This document shows, one piece after another, positions 26,425 to 39,055 of a stretch of DNA of 64,000 bases; the stretch's first letter is position 1, and each line of letters starts with the position of its first letter. The notes beneath the pieces are model-generated. The model did not search any database. It was not told where the DNA came from and saw only the letters and a list, made by a program, of their open reading frames with translations. The stretch lies in contig NC_059503.1 of the NCBI RefSeq assembly GCF_914767665.1, positions 34,782,001 through 34,846,000 on the forward strand, given 5' to 3'. Position numbers and translations under genes: made by a program. This DNA comes from Harmonia axyridis. Lineage: Eukaryota > Arthropoda > Insecta > Coleoptera > Coccinellidae.

Positions 26425-28263
26425 ACTAGTACGCGCCGTAGATCTACCTTGTAGGTAGATTCGCTTTGCCCGTAGATACACCTTGTAGGTAGATCTACAT
26501 TGCCCATAGATCCTCTTGGTCCATAGATCCACATTGTCCATAGATCTGCATTGGCCATAGATCTGCATTGGCCGAAAATCTATATAAAATTCATTCAAAT
26601 ACTGCATATCTTCTGTATTATCGATATAGGACTAATATACAGCGAGATACTAAGGTTTCAGTATTTTCATAAATACGCGTTAGTAACGCACAGTATGTAT
26701 GTAAGTAGAGGAATAATTTTAATCAATTTGACATGAAACACCCTGTATATGATAGTCAGTCACCTAGTATATACCTTCAAGAATTATGCTATATAATAAT
26801 AACCTGTAGCTATAATCTCAACTATAAATCTATTGTACACCCTGTATGAGATGAGAATGTGGAAACCCCTATTATTTTCAAATCAGTTCATTAATTTTAT
26901 TATACCGATTTTCATATTTCAAATGGGCATATTCATCAAGAAACCTCTAATAGGCACTGTAACTTCAGAAACACTGTATAATCGTTATTCTTATACGTAC
27001 TTTGAAAACTATGCAAAAACATAAATATATAATATGTATATTACGGAATCATTCAAACAGTAGACCAAAAAAAAATTTGATCCATTTCATTATTCCAAAG
27101 CATTCACCGCCAAATAATATAAGAATTAATAACTTGCGAAAAATAAGAAAAAAAAAGTCACTGACTGGCAGCGATTCGAACATGCAGTAGCGCAGCGCTT
27201 CAATTTAACGGTCCGCAACTCACACCCTCTAGCCATGACCACGTTGAGGTATTGAGTGCATTTATGCTTCTTATAGGCAAAATGTCAAAATCACAGGTTA
27301 CAGAGATTCTATAAAATTGAAGAATTTTCATGATTTTCGTCTAAAAAACCGTTAGATATGAAGAAAATCGAATATTTATATCTGTACCTACCGATTTATC
27401 AGTCCAATATGAAATATTCACGTCTTTCCTTGACAACTTACATGAAACGGAATGCTATAAGATTTGACCAATTTCCATGAAAATCTCAACAAAATGCAAA
27501 GATACCATCAGAAAAGGACGTTTCCTACCATTCCCGTTCATTATTTGCTTGAATATCTCATCGAAAACACTTCAAATCACCAAAATGACTCCTATAGAAG
27601 CTTCAGCAAACCAATGTATTCGACAGCCACAAAATGATTCTGTTTGAAAATATTATCAAATATACCTCGAAAAACGGATCTGAATCGAATCTGAATCATC
27701 ATTTCTTGAATTTTCCCTCTGAATTCGTCCAAATTCTAATGTTTGTAGTCAAATATCATCTGACGTTTCTCATTTTCATTCACATCGTTTCTATTCTGAA
27801 TGCCATCGATGGATGATATCGGGGAACACAGATTTAAGAGAAACGTCAAAATGTTACCAAAATTGCACATTTTTGCGTGAATTTTTCGAGAAAACAAAGA
27901 CGAAAATCGAAAAAAGGGCTCCGTTACTTTTCCAGTTCATCTTTCGTGCATCAGATTGAGCCAAAACATCTCGTCCCGACGATATCCTACGCCCCATCTC
28001 GTTTCTAGAAGTTTTCACTTTTCGACGAAAATCGATTTTTTCGTCCAGTTTGAGAATAATTATAAAATAATCGGGGTACTTTTGCCGAAAAACCCCGGTA
28101 CCGTAACAAATGTCCGTCTTTCCTCTTTCGAAACGTATTATCGCGTCCCTTCGTACTTCCCTGCAAACGGTCGAAAAAAGTGTAAACTTTTCTTCCTTTT
28201 TAAAAAAACGCGTTTCTTTCCCCTTTCCCCCCCATAGTACTGATTCCACGATTAGTATATCTA
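26425..28263 (+). repeat. Monomer 13, short (B/B), near-duplicate of monomer 3
   Basis: 1839 bp. tRNA-like block 27160-27244 (minus), core 27804-28237. The likeness to monomer 3 ends at the monomer boundary on the right, where monomers 4 and 14 differ. Confidence 0.85.
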
Positions 28264-30102
28264 ACTAGTACGCGCCGTAGATCTACCTTGTAGGTAGATT
28301 CGCTTTGCCCGTAGATACACCTTGTAGGTAGATCTACATTGCCCATAGATCCTCTTGGTCCATAGATCTGCATTGGCCATAGATCTGCATTGGCCATAGA
28401 TCTGCATTGGCCAAAAATCTATATAAAATTCATTCAAATACTGCATATCTTCTGTATTATCGATATAGGACTAATATACAGCGAGATACTAAGGTTTCAG
28501 TATTTTCATAAATACGCGTTAGTAACGCACAGTATGTATGTAAGTAGAGGAATAATTTTAATCAATTTGACATGAAATACCCTGCATATGATAGTCAGTC
28601 ACCTAGTATATACCTTCAAGAATTATGCTATATAATAATAACCTGTAGCTATAATCTCAACTATAAATCTATTGTACACCCTGTATGAGATGAGAATGTG
28701 GAAACCCCTATTATTTTCAAATCAGTTCATTAATTTTATTATACCGATTTTCATATTTCAAATGAGCATATTCATCAAGAAACCTCTAATAGGCACTGTA
28801 ACTTCAGAAACACTGTATAATCGTTATTCTTATACGTACTTTGAAAACTATGCAAAAACATAAATATATAATATGTATATTACGGAATCATTCAAACAGT
28901 AGACCAAAAAAAAATTTGATCCATTTCATTATTCCAAAGCATTCACCGCCAAATAATATAAGAATTAATAACTTGCGAAAAATAAGAAAAAAAAAGTCAC
29001 TGACTGGCAGCGATTCGAACATGCAGTAGCGCAGCGCTTCAGTTTAACGGTCCGCAACTCACACTCTCTAGCCATGACCACGTTGAGGTATTGAGTGCAT
29101 TTATGCTTCTTATAGGCAAAATGTCAAAATCACAGGTTACAGAGATTCTATAAAATTGAAGAATTTTCATGATTTTCGTCTAAAAAACCGTTAGATATGA
29201 AGAAAATCGAATATTTATATCTGTACCTACCGATTTATCAGTCCAATATGAAATATTCACGTCTTTCCTTGACAACTTACATGAAACGGAATGCTATAAG
29301 ATTTGACCAATTTCCATGAAAATCTCAACAAAATGCAAAGATACCATCAGAAAAGGACGTTTCCTACCATTCCCGTTCATTATTTGCTTGAATATCTCAT
29401 CGAAAACACTTCAAATCACCAAAATGACTCCTATAGAAGCTTCAGCAAAGCAATGTATTCGACAGCCACAAAATGATTCTGTTTGAAAATATCATCAAAT
29501 ATACCTCGAAAAACGGATAGAAATCGTATATTAATCATTTTTTCTTGCATCTTTCCTCTGAATTCGTCAAAATTGCAATGTTTCTAGTCAAATATCATCT
29601 GACGTTTCTCATTTTCATTCACATCGTTTCTATTCTGAATGCCATCGATGGATGATATCGGGAAACACAGATTTAAGAGAAACGTCAAAATGTTACCAAA
29701 ATTGCACATTTTTGCGTGAATTTTTCGAGAAAACAAAGACGAAAATCGAAAAAAGGGCTCCGTTACTTTTCCAGTTCATCTTTCGTGCGTCAGATTGAGC
29801 CAAAACATCTCGTCCCGACGATATCCTACGCCCCATCTCGTTTCTAGAAGTTTTCACTTTTCGACGAAAATCGATTTTTTCGTCGAGTTTGAGAATTATT
29901 ATAAAATAATCGGGGTACTTTTGCCAAAAAACCCCGGTACCGTAACAAATGTCCGTCTTTCCTCTTTCGAAACGTATTATCGCGTCCCTTATTACTTCTT
30001 TGCGAACGGTCGAAAAAAGTGTAAACTTTTCTTCCCTTTTAAAAAAACGCGTTTCTTTCCCCTTTCCCCCCCATAGTACTGATTCCACGATTAGTATATC
30101 TA
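28264..30102 (+). repeat. Monomer 14, first of an identical triplet (B/B)
   Basis: 1839 bp. Shares with monomers 15 and 16 a private change of the box after GACATGAAA to TACCCTGCATATG (near 28577). tRNA-like block 28999-29083 (minus), core 29643-30076. Confidence 0.87.
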
Positions 30103-31941
30103 ACTAGTACGCGCCGTAGATCTACCTTGTAGGTAGATTCGCTTTGCCCGTAGATACACCTTGTAGGTAGATCTACATTGCCCATAGATCCTCTTGGTCC
30201 ATAGATCTGCATTGGCCATAGATCTGCATTGGCCATAGATCTGCATTGGCCAAAAATCTATATAAAATTCATTCAAATACTGCATATCTTCTGTATTATC
30301 GATATAGGACTAATATACAGCGAGATACTAAGGTTTCAGTATTTTCATAAATACGCGTTAGTAACGCACAGTATGTATGTAAGTAGAGGAATAATTTTAA
30401 TCAATTTGACATGAAATACCCTGCATATGATAGTCAGTCACCTAGTATATACCTTCAAGAATTATGCTATATAATAATAACCTGTAGCTATAATCTCAAC
30501 TATAAATCTATTGTACACCCTGTATGAGATGAGAATGTGGAAACCCCTATTATTTTCAAATCAGTTCATTAATTTTATTATACCGATTTTCATATTTCAA
30601 ATGAGCATATTCATCAAGAAACCTCTAATAGGCACTGTAACTTCAGAAACACTGTATAATCGTTATTCTTATACGTACTTTGAAAACTATGCAAAAACAT
30701 AAATATATAATATGTATATTACGGAATCATTCAAACAGTAGACCAAAAAAAAATTTGATCCATTTCATTATTCCAAAGCATTCACCGCCAAATAATATAA
30801 GAATTAATAACTTGCGAAAAATAAGAAAAAAAAAGTCACTGACTGGCAGCGATTCGAACATGCAGTAGCGCAGCGCTTCAGTTTAACGGTCCGCAACTCA
30901 CACTCTCTAGCCATGACCACGTTGAGGTATTGAGTGCATTTATGCTTCTTATAGGCAAAATGTCAAAATCACAGGTTACAGAGATTCTATAAAATTGAAG
31001 AATTTTCATGATTTTCGTCTAAAAAACCGTTAGATATGAAGAAAATCGAATATTTATATCTGTACCTACCGATTTATCAGTCCAATATGAAATATTCACG
31101 TCTTTCCTTGACAACTTACATGAAACGGAATGCTATAAGATTTGACCAATTTCCATGAAAATCTCAACAAAATGCAAAGATACCATCAGAAAAGGACGTT
31201 TCCTACCATTCCCGTTCATTATTTGCTTGAATATCTCATCGAAAACACTTCAAATCACCAAAATGACTCCTATAGAAGCTTCAGCAAAGCAATGTATTCG
31301 ACAGCCACAAAATGATTCTGTTTGAAAATATCATCAAATATACCTCGAAAAACGGATAGAAATCGTATATTAATCATTTTTTCTTGCATCTTTCCTCTGA
31401 ATTCGTCAAAATTGCAATGTTTCTAGTCAAATATCATCTGACGTTTCTCATTTTCATTCACATCGTTTCTATTCTGAATGCCATCGATGGATGATATCGG
31501 GAAACACAGATTTAAGAGAAACGTCAAAATGTTACCAAAATTGCACATTTTTGCGTGAATTTTTCGAGAAAACAAAGACGAAAATCGAAAAAAGGGCTCC
31601 GTTACTTTTCCAGTTCATCTTTCGTGCGTCAGATTGAGCCAAAACATCTCGTCCCGACGATATCCTACGCCCCATCTCGTTTCTAGAAGTTTTCACTTTT
31701 CGACGAAAATCGATTTTTTCGTCGAGTTTGAGAATTATTATAAAATAATCGGGGTACTTTTGCCAAAAAACCCCGGTACCGTAACAAATGTCCGTCTTTC
31801 CTCTTTCGAAACGTATTATCGCGTCCCTTATTACTTCTTTGCGAACGGTCGAAAAAAGTGTAAACTTTTCTTCCCTTTTAAAAAAACGCGTTTCTTTCCC
31901 CTTTCCCCCCCATAGTACTGATTCCACGATTAGTATATCTA
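30103..31941 (+). repeat. Monomer 15, second of an identical triplet (B/B)
   Basis: 1839 bp, no difference seen from monomer 14. tRNA-like block 30838-30922 (minus), core 31482-31915. Confidence 0.87.
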
Positions 31942-33777
31942 ACTAGTACGCGCCGTAGATCTACCTTGTAGGTAGATTCGCTTTGCCCGTAGATACACCT
32001 TGTAGGTAGATCTACATTGCCCATAGATCCTCTTGGTCCATAGATCTGCATTGGCCATAGATCTGCATTGGCCATAGATCTGCATTGGCCAAAAATCTAT
32101 ATAAAATTCATTCAAATACTGCATATCTTCTGTATTATCGATATAGGACTAATATACAGCGAGATACTAAGGTTTCAGTATTTTCATAAATACGCGTTAG
32201 TAACGCACAGTATGTATGTAAGTAGAGGAATAATTTTAATCAATTTGACATGAAATACCCTGCATATGATAGTCAGTCACCTAGTATATACCTTCAAGAA
32301 TTATGCTATATAATAATAACCTGTAGCTATAATCTCAACTATAAATCTATTGTACACCCTGTATGAGATGAGAATGTGGAAACCCCTATTATTTTCAAAT
32401 CAGTTCATTAATTTTATTATACCGATTTTCATATTTCAAATGAGCATATTCATCAAGAAACCTCTAATAGGCACTGTAACTTCAGAAACACTGTATAATC
32501 GTTATTCTTATACGTACTTTGAAAACTATGCAAAAACATAAATATATAATATGTATATTACGGAATCATTCAAACAGTAGACCAAAAAAAAATTTGATCC
32601 ATTTCATTATTCCAAAGCATTCACCGCCAAATAATATAAGAATTAATAACTTGCGAAAAATAAGAAAAAAAAAGTCACTGACTGGCAGCGATTCGAACAT
32701 GCAGTAGCGCAGCGCTTCAGTTTAACGGTCCGCAACTCACACTCTCTAGCCATGACCACGTTGAGGTATTGAGTGCATTTATGCTTCTTATAGGCAAAAT
32801 GTCAAAATCACAGGTTACAGAGATTCTATAAAATTGAAGAATTTTCATGATTTTCGTCTAAAAAACCGTTAGATATGAAGAAAATCGAATATTTATATCT
32901 GTACCTACCGATTTATCAGTCCAATATGAAATATTCACGTCTTTCCTTGACAACTTACATGAAACGGAATGCTATAAGATTTGACCAATTTCCATGAAAA
33001 TCTCAACAAAATGCAAAGATACCATCAGAAAAGGACGTTTCCTACCATTCCCGTTCATTATTTGCTTGAATATCTCATCGAAAACACTTCAAATCACCAA
33101 AATGACTCCTATAGAAGCTTCAGCAAAGCAATGTATTCGACAGCCACAAAATGATTCTGTTTGAAAATATCATCAAATATACCTCGAAAAACGGATAGAA
33201 ATCGTATATTAATCATTTTTTCTTGCATCTTTCCTCTGAATTCGTCAAAATTGCAATGTTTCTAGTCAAATATCATCTGACGTTTCTCATTTTCATTCAC
33301 ATCGTTTCTATTCTGAATGCCATCGATGGATGATATCGGGAAACACAGATTTAAGAGAAACGTCAAAATGTTACCAAAATTGCACATTTTTGCGTGAATT
33401 TTTCGAGAAAACAAAGACGAAAATCGAAAAAAGGGCTCCGTTACTTTTCCAGTTCATCTTTCGTGCGTCAGATTGAGCCAAAACATCTCGTCCCGACGAT
33501 ATCCTACGCCCCATCTCGTTTCTAGAAGTTTTCACTTTTCGACGAAAATCGATTTTTTCGTCGAGTTTGAGAATTATTATAAAATAATCGGGGTACTTTT
33601 GCCAAAAAACCCCGGTACCGTAACAAATGTCCGTCTTTCCTCTTTCGAAACGTATTATCGCGTCCCTTATTACTTCTTTGCGAACGGTCGAAAAAAGTGT
33701 AAACTTTTCTTCCCTTTTAAAAAAACGCGTTTCTTTCCCCTTTCCCCCCCATAGTACTGATTCCACGATTAGTCTAT
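31942..33777 (+). repeat. Monomer 16, third of an identical triplet (B/B)
   Basis: 1836 bp. Matches monomers 14 and 15 until the last ~15 bp, where AGTCTATACTAG replaces AGTATATCTAACTAG. tRNA-like block 32677-32761 (minus), core 33321-33754. Confidence 0.87.
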
Positions 33778-35815
33778 ACTAGTACGCGCCGTAGATCTAC
33801 CTTGTAGGTAGATCAATGTAGCCCATAGATCCTCTTTGCCCGTAGATACACCTTGTAGGTAGATCTACATTGACCATAGATCCTCTTTGTCCATAGATCC
33901 TCATTGTCCATAGATCTACATTAGCGACAGATGTACACCCTATATAAAATTCATTCAAATAATGCATATCTTCAGTATTCTGTATATATACAACGCACAG
34001 TCTGTATGTAATTTGGGGAATAATTTAAATCAACTTGACATTAAACATTCTGTAGATGGAGTTTTCGTTGAAACACAAAAAAGCAATCAAAAACACCAAT
34101 GAACATGCCCGACTCGTTATTCGAGAACCTTCAAGATGGCGGAAAAAGCAAATGCTATGAAACCAATTTTCGAATTCCATAAGGAATCAATTCTTCAGAA
34201 ATGTCTAAGGCTGACCTGAAGCTGTTATCCAAATTTCATTATGCCTCTTTTGCCCAAAATATCAAATTGGTATCCCCATTTTATACACCCTGTATAATTT
34301 TTTATCAATTATTATATTTTTCCCCACAAATTATGAAAACGAAGAATAACCCGAAGCTTATAATCCGATGTTTCAATAGGTTACATTTTTGCATAAACGT
34401 CTAATTGCCACTCAAAAATAATACACCCTGTATGAAATCGTCAATCACTCAGTGTATAACTTCAAGAATTTTGCAAAAAAAATAACCTGGATCTAAGATT
34501 TCAACTATCAGATTTCAACAGGAAATTGTGCACTCTGTATAAAAAATATTCATCGCACGTATATCTTAGCAAATAATGCAAATAATAAAATTCACACAAT
34601 AGACCAAAAAATAAATTGATCCATTTCAACCTTCCGAAGCATTCACCGCCAAATAATATAAAAATTAATAACTGGTGAAAAAATAAGAAAAAAAAATTAT
34701 GACCTGCAGCAAGATTTGAACTCGCAACCTATAGAGACCTCATTTTATGAGACCGCATCCCTAACGACCAGGCCACAACGCCTTTACAAAATTAGGTGCA
34801 TTTCTGCTTCTTATAGGAAAACTGTCATAATAAATGGTGACAGAGATTCTATAAGTTGATAATTTTCATGATTTTCGTTTAAAAAATCGTTAAATATAAA
34901 GGATATCTAATTAAAATATCTCTACCTACCGGCTTACTTCAGGTTGGATGCTAATATCTGTCCGAAATGATATATTTACGTATGTCCTTGACAATTCACA
35001 TTAAACGGAATGCTTCAAAATTTGACGAATTTCCATGAAAACCTCAACAAAACGCAATAATACCATCATAAAAGGGCGGTACATACAGTTGTAGTTTATT
35101 ATTTCCTTGAATATCTCGTTAAAAACTCCTCAAATGACTCCTGTAGAGACTTCTGGCTTATCAAGTTTCCCATTGACACAAAACGATTCCGTTTGAAAAT
35201 ATCATCAAATATACATGGAAAAAATGATAGAAATCGTATATTAATCATCTTTTCTTGCATCTTTCCTCCGAATTCGTCCAAATTCCAATGGTTCTAGTCG
35301 AATATCATCTGACGTTTCCTATTTATAATTAGGGGCGTTCCTACTTTGAATGCCATCGATGGATGATATCGGGGAACACAGATTTAAGAGAAACGTCAAA
35401 ATGTTACCAAAATTGCACATTTTTGCGTGAATTTTTCGAGAAAACAAAGACGAAAATCGAAAAAAGGGCTCCGTTACTTTTCCAGTTCATCTTTCGTGCA
35501 TCAGATTGAGCCAAAACATCTCGTCCCGACGATATCCTACGCCCCATCTCGTTTCTAGAAGTTTTCACTTTTCGACGAAAATCGATTTTTTCGTCCAGTT
35601 TGAAAATAATTATAAAATAATCGGGGTGTTTTTGCGGAAAAACCCCGGTACCGTAACAAATGTCCGTCTTTCCTCTTTCGAAACGTATTATCGCGTCCCT
35701 TCCTACTCCCCTTCCAACGGTCAAAAAAAGTCTAAACTTTTCTTCCCTTTTAAAAAAACGCGTTTCTTTCCCCTTTCCCCCCCATAGTACTGATTCCTGA
35801 CTTAGTATATAGACT
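33778..35815 (+). repeat. Monomer 17, last unit (A/A type)
   Basis: 2038 bp. A-type tRNA-like block 34699-34780 (minus), core 35354-35787. Ends in TATAGACTA and then enters unrelated GC-rich DNA, which marks the right edge of the array. Confidence 0.85.
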
Positions 35816-36324
35816 ATATTAAACTCGTAAGCGCTCCTCCCACCGAAAATCGAACGATTTTGGACCGATTTTGCGGTCGAGTGTTCTCGGCTCTGGGAGA
35901 GATACGAGAAAAACTAAAAGTACGGAAAGAAAGAGAAAATGTCGAATTAACTAACGCGGATATTCCCGTTTCCCGATTTTTCGGGATTACCTGGGAATGA
36001 ACGGATAAAGTTTGGGAAATTTCCCGACGAATTTCCAGATTCACGTCGACGTGAACGACCAATAGGAAAATACTACGATGTCCTTGGGTAGCAACGGGCC
36101 TAGCAACGTCCGCGGCAATTGACGTTTCTAGAATATTTCTAATTGTCGATCGAACCGGAAATAATGATCAATTCAGTTAATTATATCGATTCAATTACAG
36201 AAATTCCATATTTGACTAAAATATCGATACTAAATATGCCCCGATGGATGCTTTTCGAATTTTAGAAGCTGCAATAAGTCAATACTTGGACAGAAGACGA
36301 CAAATGTCAAAATTTATTCATGCC
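35816..36324. other. GC-rich island at the array turn-around, no gene
   Basis: Unique within the window and visibly richer in G+C than its surroundings. Contains perfect palindromes TTCACGTCGACGTGAA (36040-36055) and GGGAAATTTCCC (36014-36025), a CCAAT box at 36059-36063, and TGACGTTT at 36121. An 82-codon minus-strand frame here has no support. It separates the forward array from the inverted copies. Confidence 0.6.
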
Positions 36325-37070
36325 GTGAAATGTTGAAATTTGGACGCATCGAGAGGAAATATGCAAGAAAAGATGTTCAGATACGATTTATATCCCTTTT
36401 TCCATGTATATTTGATGATATTTTCGAAAGAAATCGTTTTTAGTCCGTGGGAAGCTTGGTTTGCCAGAAGCCTCTACCAGGAGTCAGTTGGTTATTTGAG
36501 AAGTTTTTAACGAGAAATTTGAGGAAATAATAGACTACAACTGTATGTACCGCCCTTTTATGATGGTATTTTTACGTTTTGTTGAGATTTTCATGGAAAT
36601 TCGTCAAATTTTGAAGCATTCCGTTTCATGTGAATTGTCAAGGACATACGTAAATATATCATTTTGAACAAATATCAGCATTTTAAGGCAAGGAAATCGG
36701 TAGGTAGAGATATTTTAATTCGATAACCTTTATATTTAACAATTTTTTAAACGAAATTCATGAAAATTCATCAACTTATAGAATCTCTGTCACCAGTTAT
36801 TTTGACATTATTCCTATAAGAAGCACAAATGCACCTAATTAAGTAAAGGCGTTGTGGCCGGGTGGTTAGGGATACGGACCGTCGTGGTGTGGTATCTACG
36901 CGCTGGAAGTTCAAATCTCAGCCAGTCGATATATTTTTTTTTATTTTTCTTCCAGTTATTAATTCTTTTATTATTTGGCGGTGAATGCTTTGGAATAATG
37001 AAATGGATCAAAGTTTTTTTAGTCAACTGTGTGAATGATTTCTATTTAATAATCTATTCGAAATATTCTG
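36325..37070 (-). repeat. Inverted partial monomer, copy 1
   Basis: Reverse complement of the monomer middle: GAAATTTGGACG...GAGAGGAAAT at 36333-36361, the region around TGGTATTTTTACG (36563), and the GTGCATTTGTGC region. It contains the tRNA-like block at 36849-36930 and then the stretch with TTTGGCGGTGAATGC (36974). Minisatellite and core are missing. Confidence 0.8.
36849..36930 (+). repeat. Best preserved tRNA-Ser-like block (inverted segment)
   Basis: GTTGTGGCCGGGTGGTTAGG matches the 5' end and A box of eukaryotic tRNA-Ser, and AAGTTCAAATCTC matches the B box. The B box ends ~60 nt downstream of the A box, as in a class II tRNA with a long variable arm. A T9 run follows at 36934. It lies on the plus strand, as expected for an inverted copy of the repeat. 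Its 3' end (CCAGTCGATAT) resembles the B type, so it links the two types. Confidence 0.7.
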
Positions 37071-37119
37071 ACGTTTAAACCAATTCTGTGCTTATTCATA
37101 AAATCGTCGAAATCATTAA

Positions 37120-39055
37120 TGAAACGTCAGATGATATTTTAATGGAAATGTTGAAATTTGGACGAATCGAGAGGAAATATTCAAGAATAGCTATTTATAA
37201 TACAAGTGCAGAAGACATTGGTATTCTTCCACGAGTTCAAAATTCAAAAACGAGCCACGAAGTGGCGAGTTTTTGAAAGAACGAGTGGTAGAATGAGCCT
37301 TCTGTACGAGTATTATACATTATTTTCTCTAATTCATTGCATTCTTATTGAAATTAATGAAATATTTCCATAAATATCATTTAGTGATTTTCGCATTGAA
37401 AAATTTTGGTTGGCAGAACTGATTTCTTTAAGGCAAATTGATGAATTGACAGATAAAGCCGTGGCGGAAAGTTCGGAGTACCAACATATAATAATAAAAT
37501 ATAACCATGAGAACTGTGCGTTTCTGATATATTCTCGCACGATTTTGTTCTACAAGATGTGGAAGAATGAACGGAATAACCACAGAATTAGAGAAAAGAT
37601 AATTCAGATACGATTTCTATCCTTTTTTCCATGAATATTTGATGATATTTTCAAGAGGAATCGTTTTGTGTCAGTGGAAAGCTTGGTTTGACAGAAGTCG
37701 CTAGGTACAGGAGTCATTTGGATATTTGAGGAGTTTTGAACGAGATATTCAAGAGAATAATAGACTGGAACTATATGTACCGCCCTTTTATGATGGTATT
37801 TTTCCGTTATACGTGCTAGATTAACGTTTATACAGAGTGTACTATTTCCGAGATGTCTCTGGAGAACTGAAGACTTTTCTTATAGTTGACATGTTGTTAG
37901 CTCTATAGGTTATCATTTCATTGCATAATTCTTGAAGGTATACAGGTAGGGATTGACGATTATATACAGGGTGTATTATTTTCGAGTGGCAATTAGAAGT
38001 TCAGGTATTCTTTCTCATGGAGGAAATCATTGAGGAAATATTTAATAATTGATTAACAATTCTACAGGGAGTAAAAATTCGGCATACCAATTCGATATTT
38101 GTGAAAAATTAGACTCAATAAAATCTGAAAACTAGATTAATAGTTTCGTGTTAGTCGACTTTTAGATAATTCGTGAAGATATGCAGTACCCATATATTTA
38201 AAATTTTTACAGGGTGAGGAATTCAGTGGTCTTTTTAAAATAATAGGGATTCCCTCCTTCCCATCTTATACAGGGTGTACAATTTTCAAGCGCCAATTAT
38301 ACATTTCTGGAAAATCGAGACCTTATGAAATCTGAAAATTGGAATATGAGCTTTAGATTTGTTTTCTCTTGCATAATTTGCGAAGATATACGTGCGATGA
38401 ATATTTTTTATACAGAGTCCACAATTTTCGACCTCCAATTGGACGACTCTGGAGAACTGAAACCTGTTGAAATCTGATAGTTGAGATCTTAGATCCAGGA
38501 TATTTTTTTTTTGCATAATTGTTGAAGATATACAGTAAGCGACTGACGATCATATACAGGTTGTATTATTTTCGAGTACCAATTAGATTTTTATGCAGAA
38601 ATGTGAAATATTGAACCATCGAATTATAAGCTTCAGGTTTTTTTTTCATTTATATACAGGATGTTTCATGTAAATATACAGTTTATAAAGGGTCGAGTTG
38701 ATTGTCACTTGATAGGAATTATTCGATATTATTCCCATCCTCAAATTACATACAAGATGCGGGTTACTCACACGTATATTCATGAATCCTTAGTATCTCG
38801 CTTTATCTCAGTGCGATATCGATTTTACAGGAGATATGGAAGTATTTATGAATGAATTAAAATATGGATCTATGGGCTATATTGATCAACCTAAAAGGTA
38901 GATCTATGGGCTATGATGATCTACCTACAAGGTAGATCTATGGGCAACATTGATCTACCTACAAGGTAGATCTATGGACAACATTGATCTACCTATTAGG
39001 TAGATCTACAGGATATATTGATCTACCTACAAGGAAGATCTATGGGCGTACTAGT
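37120..39055 (-). repeat. Inverted partial monomer, copy 2
   Basis: Begins with GAAACGTCAGATGATATT, is interrupted at 37187-37592, resumes to about 37805, then jumps past the tRNA-like block straight into inverted sub-repeats (ATACAGGGTGTA at about 37963, 38269) and an inverted minisatellite at 38863-39047. The outer end is TACTAGTA, the monomer landmark. Layout is closest to monomer 10. Confidence 0.8.
37187..37592. mobile_element. ~0.4-kb non-autonomous insertion in inverted monomer
   Basis: The sequence between ATTCAAGAA and AAAAGATAATTC has no counterpart in other monomers, where those two stretches adjoin. The ends share only ATTCTTCCAC in inverted order. Inside are ACGAGCCACGAAGTGGCGAG and a 74-codon frame without support. 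Probably a MITE; family not recognised and target duplication unclear. Confidence 0.5.

Larger units (their letters stand above)
1..35815 (+). repeat. Tandem array of 18 complex ~1.84-2.8 kb monomers
   Basis: The sequence repeats head to tail with the landmark ACTAGTACGCGCC at 1711, 4253, 6108, 7947, 10312, 12132, 14316, 16240, 18083, 19953, 22738, 24573, 26425, 28264, 30103, 31942 and 33778. Order within a monomer: 17/34-bp minisatellite, sub-repeats with ACACCCTGTAT, tRNA-like block on the minus strand, AT-rich middle, 434-bp core ending in a C7 tract. Twelve monomers are about 1.82-1.92 kb; the rest reach 2.0-2.8 kb through extra sub-repeats. The array stops at 35815, just after the sequence that normally precedes the landmark, and the inverted copy near 39055 also ends at the landmark, so this phase is probably the real unit. 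It is either a satellite or a tandemly amplified non-autonomous transposon; I do not recognise the family. Confidence 0.93.

Noticed and set aside
35814..36062. 82-codon minus-strand frame in the GC-rich island
   Set aside because: No motif, no splice or polyadenylation context; higher GC alone lengthens chance frames.
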